Positions 14,797 to 22,523 of a stretch of DNA of 64,000 nucleotides are shown one piece after another. The DNA comes from a virus. Position numbers and translations under genes: made by a program. The stretch spans positions 1 to 64,000 of IMG/VR virus record IMGVR_UViG_3300013131_000042. One strand, written 5' to 3'. Each line of letters starts with the position of its first letter. Within the stretch, counting starts at the first letter, position 1. The notes beneath the pieces were generated by a model that saw nothing but the letters and a program-made list of their open reading frames with translations, had not been told where the DNA came from and made no database searches.

Positions 14797-15510
14797 ATGA
14801 TTCTGAGCAAATTTGCGTTGCAAGCCGTTCTCGTTGCCGCTGAGGTTTTTTCCAGCCCCACGCGTGACTTCGAAAAGCTGAGCGGAATTGCAGCTAGCGT
14901 TGCGGCCAGTGTCGAGGAGAGCCGCGTGTTGCCGTTCGAGGGTGAGGCCGCGCAAGAGGCGACGGTGCTCGCCCTCGTAGCTATTTCGGCGCACGAGAGC
15001 CATTTCCGGGACGACATCCGCCAGTGCAAGGTCCGCGGAGACCATGGGGCCAGCGTGTCCATGTACCAACTACACAATGGTGTTATTTGGCGCGGCAACA
15101 GCCTCAAGGATATCTGTAATAATGAGGTTCTTGCGGGTAAATTGGCGATTCAAGCCTTGGTAGATGCCAAGCAGCGGCTGAAGACCATTCGCAGCATGTT
15201 CCGTGGATATGCTACTGGAAATCCTGCGAAGCCTGCAGCTAGCGCCGATGCGCATCACGGGCTTTCTGGCATGTTCTTTACGCTTGCCAAACATCCAGAC
15301 TTCGACATCATTCCTAGTGATAGTAATCGTCGTCTGAGCGCCTCCTGGAGAACTAATGAGCAAGAAAAAGCCACCTTTGGGGTCAGGCGCTCGTTTCGCC
15401 AAGCTGGAGAAGTCTCTGGAGGCGAAGGGGGCGGAGAAGCCGCAGGCGCTTGCTGCTTGGATCGGCCAGAAAAAGTATGGTCCTTCCAAGATGGCAAAGA
15501 TGGCTGCTAA
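14797..15510 (+). CDS. Lytic transglycosylase-like protein
   Basis: A lysozyme-fold protein. Residues ~55-185 hold the SLT-type core: AISAHESHF with catalytic-type Glu67, then RGDHGASVSMYQLH and a TIRSMFRGYATG segment. Placed among head genes, it may be a virion-associated enzyme that opens the cell wall during DNA entry. The last ~50 residues (from ~188) overlap gene 15356 by 155 bases and look like out-of-frame translation of it. A TAATGA in a neighbouring frame sits exactly at the next start. The natural C-terminus was probably near residue 187 and was lost by a 1-base change or assembly error. Confidence 0.7.
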   Translation: MILSKFALQAVLVAAEVFSSPTRDFEKLSGIAASVAASVEESRVLPFEGEAAQEATVLALVAISAHESHFRDDIRQCKVRGDHGASVSMYQLHNGVIWRGNSLKDICNNEVLAGKLAIQALVDAKQRLKTIRSMFRGYATGNPAKPAASADAHHGLSGMFFTLAKHPDFDIIPSDSNRRLSASWRTNEQEKATFGVRRSFRQAGEVSGGEGGGEAAGACCLDRPEKVWSFQDGKDGC

Positions 15511-15646
15511 AGAGCGGTCTAAAAAGCACGGAATGCAGATGGGTCCGTCTGGCTATGGCACGACGCACGGCCTCGTTCACGTGTATGGCGCTGAGGCGTA
15601 TGACCCCAACGCTCATGAGTATCTGAGCCCCGCACAGGATTACTAA
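15356..15646 (+). CDS. Small basic phage protein
   Basis: A 96-residue protein with GGAG before ATG 15356. The N-terminal half (GSGARFAKLEKSLEAKGAEKPQALAAWIGQKKYG) is a widely seen phage small-protein motif, followed by a Lys-rich helix (KMAKMAAKERSKK) and an acidic tail with AHEYLSP. The tail motif 'DPNAHEY' resembles 'NSHEY' and 'SAHEY' motifs in neighbouring small proteins (15646 and 19982). Function unknown, probably structural or DNA-associated. Confidence 0.65.
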   Translation: MSKKKPPLGSGARFAKLEKSLEAKGAEKPQALAAWIGQKKYGPSKMAKMAAKERSKKHGMQMGPSGYGTTHGLVHVYGAEAYDPNAHEYLSPAQDY

Positions 15647-16101
15647 TGTCGTTGACCAAGTGGTTCGACGAGAAGTGGGTTGATATCTCCCGTCCTAAAA
15701 AGGACGGGGGGTATGAATCCTGCGGCCGTAAAGACGCTTCAGAGGGCAAGTACCCGAAGTGTCTCCCGGCTGCGAAGGCTGCACGCCTCTCGGAGACGGA
15801 GCGCAGCTCGGCCGTTCGTCGCAAGCGTAGTGCGGAGAGCAAGATGGCTGGCAAGAAGGATGGAAAGCCTGTATTCGTGGCCACGAAGGCGGAACACGGC
15901 GCTTCGGAGCCCACGAACAAGAAGCTCTACGCGCAGGTGAAGTCGGCAGCGAAGAAGAAGTTCGACGTGTACCCCTCTGCTTACGCTAATGGCTGGCTTG
16001 TGCAGGAGTACAAGAAGCGTGGCGGCGGTTATCGCAACACGCATGGCTACACGGCGGACGAAGAGTGCTGTAACGACAACAGCCACGAGTACCGCAAATG
16101 A
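15646..16101 (+). CDS. DUF5872-like protein
   Basis: A 151-residue protein. Residues ~5-70 contain WFDEKWVDISRPKKDGGYESCGRK and KYPKCLPAAKAARLS, and the C-terminal part has KLYAQVKSAAKKKFDVYPSAYANGW, matching the DUF5872-type pattern common in phages and large viruses. Two conserved cysteines lie in the N-terminal part. It overlaps the previous stop by one base. The biochemical role of this family is unknown to me; a nucleic-acid or virion role is possible. Confidence 0.75.
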   Translation: MSLTKWFDEKWVDISRPKKDGGYESCGRKDASEGKYPKCLPAAKAARLSETERSSAVRRKRSAESKMAGKKDGKPVFVATKAEHGASEPTNKKLYAQVKSAAKKKFDVYPSAYANGWLVQEYKKRGGGYRNTHGYTADEECCNDNSHEYRK

Positions 16102-16286
16102 AGCGCAAGCCCAAAGTTAGTGCGCCCGTGAATTTTGGCGAAAACAGCGTCGCGGGCTACGACCTTGGGCCTCTCATGCCCTCGAACCGTGCCGAGATTC
16201 CGATGAACTCGCACGATCAAATTGAGCGGCTGAATGCCAATGACATCACTGGATTCCGCTGGGACATCCGGTTTGACGGAGTTTAA
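16098..16286 (+). CDS. Hypothetical small protein
   Basis: A 62-residue protein beginning at an ATGA overlap. Basic start (MKRKPKVSAPVNFGENSV), then polar. Not recognised; likely part of the group of small virion-region proteins between portal and scaffold. Confidence 0.5.
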   Translation: MKRKPKVSAPVNFGENSVAGYDLGPLMPSNRAEIPMNSHDQIERLNANDITGFRWDIRFDGV

Positions 16287-16288
16287 CG

Positions 16289-16729
16289 GTGAAGAAAATG
16301 GGCCTATCTAAGCGTGACATGAATCGTTTCATGGAAGTCGTACCCGGACCGTCCCCTGTCCCGGGTCCGTCGCGTTCCGTTGGCGTGGGCGTGGGCGGTC
16401 TTCCGCTCTTCCACGAGGGCGGCGTTCGTGCGGGCGGTGACTGGGAGACCCTTCCCTCGGTCATGGTGCCGTTGCCGAAGCAGGGCTACGACGAGCATCG
16501 GTTCCACGGGATGGGGCCATCCAAGGCGTCGATGATGTCGCTTGAAGAGGGCGAGGAAGGTAGTGAAGATGCAGAAGACATGCCGCCGTCCTCAAAGCCA
16601 GCCCCGCCGACCACGGGTAAAATGGGCATGGGCCGGAACGCCAGCTGCGGTTTCCGTGGTTGTGGATTTGCCTCGAAAGACCATGGTCTTATGGCAAAGC
16701 ATCGTCTATCGTCCCATGGGCTCAAGTAA
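16289..16729 (+). CDS. C2H2 zinc-finger-containing protein
   Basis: A 146-residue protein. GTG 16289 is preferred because GGAG lies 7 bases upstream; ATG 16298 is the alternative. It has Pro/Gly-rich and acidic disordered regions (PGPSPVPGPSRS; EEGEEGSEDAED). Near the C-terminus Cys120-x4-Cys125-x12-His138-x4-His143 forms a complete classical C2H2 zinc-finger pattern with Phe and Leu at usual core positions. Such fingers are rare in phage proteins. A nucleic-acid or protein-binding role is inferred. It lies in the head gene block, before a small hairpin. Confidence 0.65.
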   Translation: MKKMGLSKRDMNRFMEVVPGPSPVPGPSRSVGVGVGGLPLFHEGGVRAGGDWETLPSVMVPLPKQGYDEHRFHGMGPSKASMMSLEEGEEGSEDAEDMPPSSKPAPPTTGKMGMGRNASCGFRGCGFASKDHGLMAKHRLSSHGLK

Positions 16730-16735
16730 TCTTTC

Positions 16736-16756
16736 GTACTGATTTAGTATCGGTAC
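16736..16756 (+). promoter_or_regulatory. Inverted repeat before the pre-scaffold gene
   Basis: GTACTGAT (16736-16743) pairs with ATCGGTAC (16749-16756), allowing one G-T pair, with a 5-base loop. It starts with the TACTGATTT sequence also found before the capsid gene. There is no T tract, so a promoter, operator or RNA-processing hairpin is more likely than a terminator. Confidence 0.4.
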
Positions 16757-16783
16757 TATCTCACTGCAACAGGAGACACGAAC

Positions 16784-17110
16784 ATGGCTGTTAATTTTGG
16801 CAAGACGACCAACATGGTCGAGGGCTCGCTCGGCTCTGGTGACTACCAGATGTACGGCGTCGGTAACAACCCGATGGCTTTCCGTGAGGCCACCCGCAAG
16901 GGCAAGTTCCCGAGCGACAACACCGGTCCGGACCGCTCGCAGGGTGAGAACTCTGGCGCCGGTTCGCTCTACTCGGCGATGCTCAATGAGCGCCCGAACA
17001 TCTCGAACCCGCGTAACCGCGGCCCGGAGCGCGCCCCGTCGCGCGATGGTGCGACCTCGATTCCGATCGTCGCGATGACTGCCCGTGGTACGGGCCGCGT
17101 CGGCGGCTGA
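16784..17110 (+). CDS. Hypothetical structural protein upstream of scaffold
   Basis: A 108-residue protein with AGGAG before ATG 16784. It is polar and Gly/Arg/Asn-rich (NMVEGSLGSGDYQMYGVGNNPM; RNRGPERAPSRDG), mostly without hydrophobic core. Its codon use is strongly biased to the GC-rich set used by the capsid gene, suggesting high expression. It may be a head-associated or disordered virion protein. Not recognised. Confidence 0.55.
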   Translation: MAVNFGKTTNMVEGSLGSGDYQMYGVGNNPMAFREATRKGKFPSDNTGPDRSQGENSGAGSLYSAMLNERPNISNPRNRGPERAPSRDGATSIPIVAMTARGTGRVGG

Positions 17111-17150
17111 TTAACTAAAAGTTTCTCTAAAGGACGTAGGAGCGAAGAAC

Positions 17151-18254
17151 ATGCCTCAGCAAACTAACGAAGCCCCAAACGTTGAACAGGTCCCTGCAGC
17201 TAACGCGGCGTCTACCGACACGATTACTGAGGATACCGAGCGTCGGATTCAGAAGGCTCGGGAGGAAGAAAAGCGTCGTCTCTATGCTCAGATTGAGCAG
17301 GAGAAGGCGGAACGTCTTTCTCTTGAGAAGAAACTTGCGGAGCGTGAGAAGGCGGAGAAGGAGCAAAAGCTCGCTCAACTTCCCCCGGATCAGCAAGTTG
17401 TTGCCCGACTGTCCGAGCTTGAGCAGCGGTTGGCTGCTGAACGTGGTGAGGCGCTCCAGCGCGAAGCCACGCTTCAGAACCACCTTCGCGCGTTGGGTCT
17501 TGTGGCGTACCGCGAGCGGGCGCTTCAGGAAGTTCCCCGTGAAATCCATGACTTCGTCCATGGAAATAGCGAGGAAGAAATCGACGTTGCGGTTGATCGA
17601 GCCAAGTCGCTTTACGGGTCGTTGGAACAACGTCTGCGAGCTAAGCTGGCCCCCGTCCAGCCCGCTCCGCAAGCAATGGCGGTGCCGATGGCGCCTCCAC
17701 CAATGAATCCGGCGTTTGTCGCGCAGCCTCAGTATCCCGTGGCGGGTTTCCCTACGGCCACTAACCCCCTCCCGGTCGCGGAGGGGTTGGCAGAGACTGA
17801 CCTCACTGCCATGACTTCGGAACAGGCAGTCCGCAATGGCAAGTACGGTGGCGAAATGCGTGATCGTATCCTTGCTCAACTTCGCGGACAGGCCGGTGCG
17901 TATCAGCCGACTAACCCCGGTGCTACGCCCCGTCACCTGAGCGGCGTGTCCTATCAGCAGATGCCGAACGGTGTCATGCAACCGATGGGTACGCCGATGC
18001 AGGCTCCGATGCCTACGCAGATGGTCCAGTCTCCCAGCCCTGTGGGTATGCCCGCCCCCATGCCAGTCATGGATGCAGGTGACCCCCGGGCTGCGGCTTT
18101 GGCAGCGATTCAACGCACGCACGCAGGACAGAACCCAGTCATGGGAGCACAGCAAGGTGCAGGTAACGCTCTGGCGGCTGCGCAAGCCTATGCCCAACAG
18201 CATGGAATTGCGAACCCGGCAGAAGCCTTCGCCGCGCGGTTCTCTCAGGGCTGA
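17151..18254 (+). CDS. Putative capsid scaffold protein
   Basis: A 367-residue protein directly upstream of the capsid gene. Residues ~25-115 are a long coiled coil (ERRIQKAREEEKRRLYAQIEQEKAERLSLEKKL). The C-terminal ~200 residues are Pro/Met/Gln/Ala-rich and disordered. This shape and position are typical of internal scaffolding proteins that shape the prohead. Segments such as DLTAMTSEQAVRNGKYGGEMRDRI and the end IANPAEAFAARFSQG may contact the capsid protein. No protease motif is visible within it. Confidence 0.75.
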   Translation: MPQQTNEAPNVEQVPAANAASTDTITEDTERRIQKAREEEKRRLYAQIEQEKAERLSLEKKLAEREKAEKEQKLAQLPPDQQVVARLSELEQRLAAERGEALQREATLQNHLRALGLVAYRERALQEVPREIHDFVHGNSEEEIDVAVDRAKSLYGSLEQRLRAKLAPVQPAPQAMAVPMAPPPMNPAFVAQPQYPVAGFPTATNPLPVAEGLAETDLTAMTSEQAVRNGKYGGEMRDRILAQLRGQAGAYQPTNPGATPRHLSGVSYQQMPNGVMQPMGTPMQAPMPTQMVQSPSPVGMPAPMPVMDAGDPRAAALAAIQRTHAGQNPVMGAQQGAGNALAAAQAYAQQHGIANPAEAFAARFSQG

Positions 18255-18264
18255 TCTGACCTCC

Positions 18265-18285
18265 GTGTACTGATTTCAGTAACAC
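18265..18285 (+). promoter_or_regulatory. Inverted repeat before the capsid gene
   Basis: TACTG-ATTT-CAGTA at 18268-18281, extended by GTG/CAC with one bulged A. The arms equal those of the palindrome at 2429-2442. It lies 15 bases before the capsid ATG and overlaps the leader; it could be a late promoter element or an mRNA-stabilising stem. Confidence 0.45.
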
Positions 18286-18300
18286 TAGGGAGATTCTAAA

Positions 18301-19284
18301 ATGCCGTCCGTTCTCAATACCGCCAGCACGACTGGCGCCGGTTTTAGCCAGCAGGTCAACGCGATCCGCGACGTTTACAGCGCGGAAATTTGGTTCGCCG
18401 CTCTTCCGATCCTCAAGTTCGACCAGTTTTCGACGAAGAAGACCGAGCTTGGTGTTCAGCCGGGCCGCACCATCCAACTTCCGAAGTACGGTTCCATCAA
18501 GCGTGGTGGCCGTCTCCAGGAAGGCGTCCGTCTCCAGACCCGCGGCATGAGCATGTCTCAGGCGTCGCTCACGGTCTACGAGCAGGGCAACGCGATCGGG
18601 TTCTCGGAGTACCTCCTCCAGACCTCGTTCTTCGACCAGCTCTCGGCTGCGTCGCTTCTCCTCGGTCGTGACATGGCGGTCGTTCTCGACCTCCAGCTCC
18701 GCGACACCGTCGTCTCGGGCACGAACGTCGTGTTCGCGAACGGCCGTGCGAGCCGCACCGCCCTCATCGCGGGCGACTCCTTTGACACCCAGGTGCTCAA
18801 GGACGCGGTCGAGACCCTTGAGACCAACAACACCCCGAAGTGGGCGGGCGACCACTATGTGTGTTTCCTCCACCCGCACCAGGGCCGTGGCCTCCGTGAC
18901 GACAACGACTGGATCAACGCTTCGCTCTACGCGGGCGCGACCCAGATTTACACGGGCGAGATTGGCCGTTACGAGGACGTTCGTTTCATCTCCACCACGG
19001 TGATGCCGAACGGCCGTAACTCGGCTGTCGACCCCAACACGGGCGACTACGTCGACATCGGCTTCAACCCGGCCCTCGCGGCTGGCTTCGCCGGTAACCA
19101 GACCACCATCTATCAGGCTGTCCTCTTCGGTGAGTACAGCTACGGTCACGCGACCGCCCTCCCGGTCGAACTCCGCGACAACGGCGTCGAGGACTTCGGT
19201 CGTGAGCACGGTCTCGCGTGGTACGCCATCTGGGGCCAGGGCGTCCTCGAAAACCCGAACATCGTCGTCATCGAGACGGCCTGA
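18301..19284 (+). CDS. Major capsid protein (N4-gp56 family)
   Basis: A 327-residue HK97-fold shell protein. N4-gp56-type features are an AEIWFAALPILKFDQFS start region, GRTIQLPKYGSIK, the long helix GRDMAVVLDLQLRDT, and DHYVCFLHPHQGRGLRDDNDWINASLYAG followed by EIGRYEDVRFISTTVMP. Codon use is extremely biased to a small preferred set, as expected of the most abundant virion protein. It follows the scaffold gene and a short inverted repeat. Confidence 0.93.
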   Translation: MPSVLNTASTTGAGFSQQVNAIRDVYSAEIWFAALPILKFDQFSTKKTELGVQPGRTIQLPKYGSIKRGGRLQEGVRLQTRGMSMSQASLTVYEQGNAIGFSEYLLQTSFFDQLSAASLLLGRDMAVVLDLQLRDTVVSGTNVVFANGRASRTALIAGDSFDTQVLKDAVETLETNNTPKWAGDHYVCFLHPHQGRGLRDDNDWINASLYAGATQIYTGEIGRYEDVRFISTTVMPNGRNSAVDPNTGDYVDIGFNPALAAGFAGNQTTIYQAVLFGEYSYGHATALPVELRDNGVEDFGREHGLAWYAIWGQGVLENPNIVVIETA

Positions 19285-19305
19285 TTTTAGATTAGGAGCA
19301 ATCAA

Positions 19306-19629
19306 ATGGCTAACGTCAACGCTACCCTCCAGACCGTCCCGATGGGCGTGAACCAGGGCAACATCTTCTACGTGCTCGCCAACGTGGGCACGGGCCTCGC
19401 CGCGGCGGACACGCTCACGGTGACCCTTCCCGCGGAAGTCTCTGCGGACAGCCGCCCGTTCTCGGTTCTCACGTACGGCCCTGCGGCTGCAAACGTGGTG
19501 ACCATCGACGCGGACCTCGTCCTCACGAGCCACAACGTGTCGACGGGCGCTACCGTCCTCACGGCGGGCGGCAACGTCGCGCTGAACAGCAAGGTCCTTA
19601 TCGGCTATATCGGCGCCGGTACGGCCTGA
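19306..19629 (+). CDS. Putative capsid decoration protein
   Basis: A 107-residue protein 21 bases after the capsid gene, with AGGAG before ATG 19306. It is nearly all beta: NATLQTVPMGVNQGNIFYVLANVGTG, DTLTVTLPAEVSADSRPF, HNVSTGATVLTAGGNVALNSKVLIGYIG. It shares the capsid gene's strong codon bias. Size, composition and position fit a capsid cement or decoration protein; no named family is recognised. Confidence 0.65.
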   Translation: MANVNATLQTVPMGVNQGNIFYVLANVGTGLAAADTLTVTLPAEVSADSRPFSVLTYGPAAANVVTIDADLVLTSHNVSTGATVLTAGGNVALNSKVLIGYIGAGTA

Positions 19630-19649
19630 AATTAACCAAGGGTTGAATC

Positions 19650-19982
19650 ATGAGCAAGAATGAAGCAAAGGTCGTCGTCCGTGAACCTGTCCAGCCGTCG
19701 CACCAGGGCTACCAGTCTCAGGAAGCGTTTGAGCAGGCCACGCTGAAGAGTGCAGAAGACATCGGCCTTGATCAGCCCGTGGTTGCGGAAATTCTGGTCC
19801 AGGCGCCGGAGAAGATGGTGGCGGTGGACCCGGTCGAGATGGAAACGCTCGTCCGGGTTCGCCCCCGCGAAACTATCCCTTCCATGCGTTACGGCAAGCG
19901 CCTGTTTAGTTTCCAGGCTGGGAAGGAAGTGCTGGTTCCGAAGTTCGTCCAGCAACACCTCCTCGAAAAGGGAATTATCTGA
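19650..19982 (+). CDS. Hypothetical head protein
   Basis: A 110-residue protein after the decoration gene. It has a polar start (SKNEAKVVVREPVQPSHQGYQ) and a C-terminal part with RVRPRETIPSMRYGKRLFSFQAGKEVLVPKFVQQHLLEKG, which looks like a small beta domain with a closing helix, similar in outline to head-tail joining or capsid-vertex proteins. Not recognised with certainty. It overlaps the next ATG by one base. Confidence 0.55.
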   Translation: MSKNEAKVVVREPVQPSHQGYQSQEAFEQATLKSAEDIGLDQPVVAEILVQAPEKMVAVDPVEMETLVRVRPRETIPSMRYGKRLFSFQAGKEVLVPKFVQQHLLEKGII

Positions 19983-20395
19983 TGCGATACGGCCTCTGCC
20001 ACGGCTACGACAGTGAAGACGAGTTCGAGGACTCTGCGCACGAGTACCGTGGCGGGGCCGAACCGCATATGACCAAGAAGGACAAGGATCCCCGGGGAGG
20101 GCTTACTGCCGCTGGCCGTGCGAAGTTTAACAAGGCCACTGGTGGTAATCTCAAACCGGGGGTTCGCGGTGCTGCTGACAGCCCCGAGAAAATGCGTAGG
20201 AAGGGGTCGTTCCTGCGACGCCACTACGCCAAGAGCGACACCCCGCCGCTCACCAAACCGAACGGGGAGCCGACGCGTTACGCTCTGCAGGCACGAGCCT
20301 GGGGCGAGCCGTTGCCGAAGAACGAAGCCGACGTTCGAAAACTGGCGGCAAAAGGCGCTCGACTTCTTGAGCGTTATCGTAAGACGAAAGACTGA
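19982..20395 (+). CDS. DUF6321-like protein
   Basis: A 137-residue protein. The central part DPRGGLTAAGRAKFNKATGGNLKPGVRGAADSPEKMRRKGSFLRRHY matches the DUF6321-type signature (shown in pieces: GGLTAAGRAKF, LKPGV, KMRRKGSFLRR) found in many environmental phages. The N-terminus is acidic with CHGYDSEDEFEDSAHEYRGG. Arg/Lys-rich throughout. Possibly a nucleic-acid-associated virion protein; function unknown. Confidence 0.7.
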   Translation: MRYGLCHGYDSEDEFEDSAHEYRGGAEPHMTKKDKDPRGGLTAAGRAKFNKATGGNLKPGVRGAADSPEKMRRKGSFLRRHYAKSDTPPLTKPNGEPTRYALQARAWGEPLPKNEADVRKLAAKGARLLERYRKTKD

Positions 20396-20397
20396 CA

Positions 20398-21831
20398 ATG
20401 CCTCTTGATACCCCGTTGCTCGCCGAACTGCGTCGCCGCATCAAAGATGTCCGCTACTCGCAGCGGGCGATGGGGGTGGCTGTCTCTGATTCGTACGTGA
20501 CGAACGCGTACGCTGAAATTACTAACGGTCGGTTTATGGTCAATGTGGTCGGCGGCACGGCCCCGAACATTGATATCGACCTCGCTAGTTCCCGCTACGA
20601 CACGGTCGGCAAGCTGTATCAGGCCATCTCGCGCCTGCCCGGCTACACCGTCTCTCTCGACGAAGACGCGGAGCAGGACCACCTCTCGACGGACCTGGAG
20701 CCCTTCGGCCCCATCGATATCCAGGAGGTTGGTATCAACCTGCGGCATCGGCTGTTTTCGGACATCGAGCTGACGGAAATTCTGCAGCAGGCGGTGAGCC
20801 GTCACAACCCGACGTTCACGGTTAGCACTCTTCCCCCGCAAGAGAACGTGTTCGTCCTCATGCTGGCCCACTCGCAGGTCATCACGGCGCAGGCGTACGA
20901 CGCCTCAAAGCGCCGGGGAATGGACGCTACGGTGGAGACGCTGCTTGCCATGGCGCAGCAGATGGAGACCACGTACGTTGCGGACACGTCGCGTCTCCAG
21001 AAGGCGCTTCACTCGCCGAAGGGGCCGAATCCGAACACGCTGGCAGAGGGCGACGTTGTTCTCGGCAAGTTGTACCGCCGCAGTATGCGCACGGGCTTCA
21101 TGAGCCCGATCTCGCAGAACCTGCCGCCTAGCGAAGCTATTATCATCGATTTTGACGAGCGCGATATCGAGGACACGAACGCGCGTATTCGTTGGGAGCG
21201 CAACCGCGACATGTCTTTCTTCAGCTACGAGCTGTGGATGGACAGTCAGCCGGAGGTGCAGCGTTCTCGTGAGGGCCTTGTCTACACCACGACGCCCTTT
21301 GCGCAGTTGCCTACCGAGTTCGATGCGGTGGATCGGCGCTCCAGCTCGACGCTCGTCTTCCGCAGCTTCGGCCCCAACTCCAACTTCAATCGCTCTACCT
21401 TCTCCACGTTCGTCGAGGAGTTCGGGCAGTTGATGACGAGCTTCGTGGTGCCTCGGCTGGAGCCCGAGTCGGTCTACTACTTCCGTCTGTTTATCGTCGA
21501 CTTGAATTATGAGTCTGTCGGCTCGAACGTGCTGCAGGTGCGTACCAAGACGCTGCGCTGCCGGTTCACGGAGTATAACTGGACGGATAAAACCTCTGGT
21601 CCTCCGGGTACGGTGGTCACGCTCAACTTCGACCCGGCGCGTGGGCAGTTCACCACGGCTCATGAGCTACGCATCGGCGACAAGCAGGTAGTGCCGACGA
21701 TTATTACGCCGTTCCAGGTGTCCTTCGTTGTACCGTCGTTTGTCAATCGACAGGTGCCGAAGGACCTTGTGGTCACCTCCCCGACCAAGCTGGTGGACGT
21801 GCGACGCGAGGCGTTCACGGTGACTGCGTGA
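20398..21831 (+). CDS. Neck/head-tail protein with Ig-like C-terminal domains
   Basis: A 477-residue virion protein. The N-terminal ~200 residues are mixed alpha/beta. Residues ~245-385 look like fibronectin type III modules (ARIRWERNRDMSFFSYELWMDSQ ... LEPESVYYFRLFIVDLNYESVGSNVLQVRTK). The last ~80 residues resemble an IPT/TIG Ig-like domain (GPPGTVVTLNFDP ... HELRIGDKQV ... DLVVTSPT). Located between head and tail-completion genes, it may be a neck or whisker-type protein. The exact role is inferred. Confidence 0.65.
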   Translation: MPLDTPLLAELRRRIKDVRYSQRAMGVAVSDSYVTNAYAEITNGRFMVNVVGGTAPNIDIDLASSRYDTVGKLYQAISRLPGYTVSLDEDAEQDHLSTDLEPFGPIDIQEVGINLRHRLFSDIELTEILQQAVSRHNPTFTVSTLPPQENVFVLMLAHSQVITAQAYDASKRRGMDATVETLLAMAQQMETTYVADTSRLQKALHSPKGPNPNTLAEGDVVLGKLYRRSMRTGFMSPISQNLPPSEAIIIDFDERDIEDTNARIRWERNRDMSFFSYELWMDSQPEVQRSREGLVYTTTPFAQLPTEFDAVDRRSSSTLVFRSFGPNSNFNRSTFSTFVEEFGQLMTSFVVPRLEPESVYYFRLFIVDLNYESVGSNVLQVRTKTLRCRFTEYNWTDKTSGPPGTVVTLNFDPARGQFTTAHELRIGDKQVVPTIITPFQVSFVVPSFVNRQVPKDLVVTSPTKLVDVRREAFTVTA

Positions 21832-22523
21832 TTCGCTTCAAGCCCAACCTGCAAGAGTTGGGTGTCTTGAAGGGTCGCCTTCAAGGTCTGCCAGCCGCTG
21901 TTCAGCCCATCGCCATGGTGGGCGCGGCGCGTTCTGCGAATCAGTTGGCCCGCATGGTACGAGAGGCCATCCTGACTCAGTCGGTGCGCATGAAGGCGCT
22001 GACGCCGGACTGGAAGGCAGAGAAGAAGCGGCGTGGGCTAGACCCTCGCAAGCTCGTGGCCACGCAGGAGTACGTGAACTCCATCCAGGTCTTTCCGGTC
22101 CGCGGAGGCTACGCGGTGGGCACAGACTGGGAGTTCGTCTTGGTGCACGAGTACGGCGCACCTGCCGCAAATATCCCTGCCCGCCCGCACTGGCGTCCCA
22201 CGGTTAACAAGTGGCAGAAGACCAGTGGCAAGACTATTAAGATGGAGTTCTACAACGGCATTGCCGACTACTTTGCCAAAGGTAAAGCGGCCACCAATAA
22301 GCTGGAGCAGGAGGCCAAGCGTCGCTCTTCGGCACAGAAGAAGACGGGCACAGCCAAGCTGAAGAGCGCCATTTACAAGGTGCTTGGCATCTCGCCTAAG
22401 AAGCGTCGCTCTGCAAGCACGGGCGGCGCCGGACGCACTGCAAAGCCAGCGTCGTTTAATAAAGCCATCGAGGACCTGATTAGGAGCGCGATGGGCAAGC
22501 GCGGAGGAACGAGGACCAAATGA
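21828..22523 (+). CDS. HK97 gp10-like neck / tail completion protein
   Basis: A 231-residue basic protein starting at a GTGA overlap. It has the gp10-like layout: an amphipathic helix (SANQLARMVREAILTQSVRM), ATQEYVNSIQVFPVRGGYAVGTDWEFVLVHEYGAP and IPARPHWRPTVNKW, then a Lys/Ser-rich C-terminus. Proteins of this family close the connector or terminate the tail. The C-terminal basic stretch (KKRRSASTGGAGRTAKPASF) is longer than usual. Confidence 0.7.
   Translation: MIRFKPNLQELGVLKGRLQGLPAAVQPIAMVGAARSANQLARMVREAILTQSVRMKALTPDWKAEKKRRGLDPRKLVATQEYVNSIQVFPVRGGYAVGTDWEFVLVHEYGAPAANIPARPHWRPTVNKWQKTSGKTIKMEFYNGIADYFAKGKAATNKLEQEAKRRSSAQKKTGTAKLKSAIYKVLGISPKKRRSASTGGAGRTAKPASFNKAIEDLIRSAMGKRGGTRTK

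Noticed and set aside
18139-19533. A 464-codon minus-strand open frame over the capsid gene
   Set aside because: Shadow of the capsid and neighbouring genes; Arg/Val/Glu-rich product, no ribosome-binding site context.
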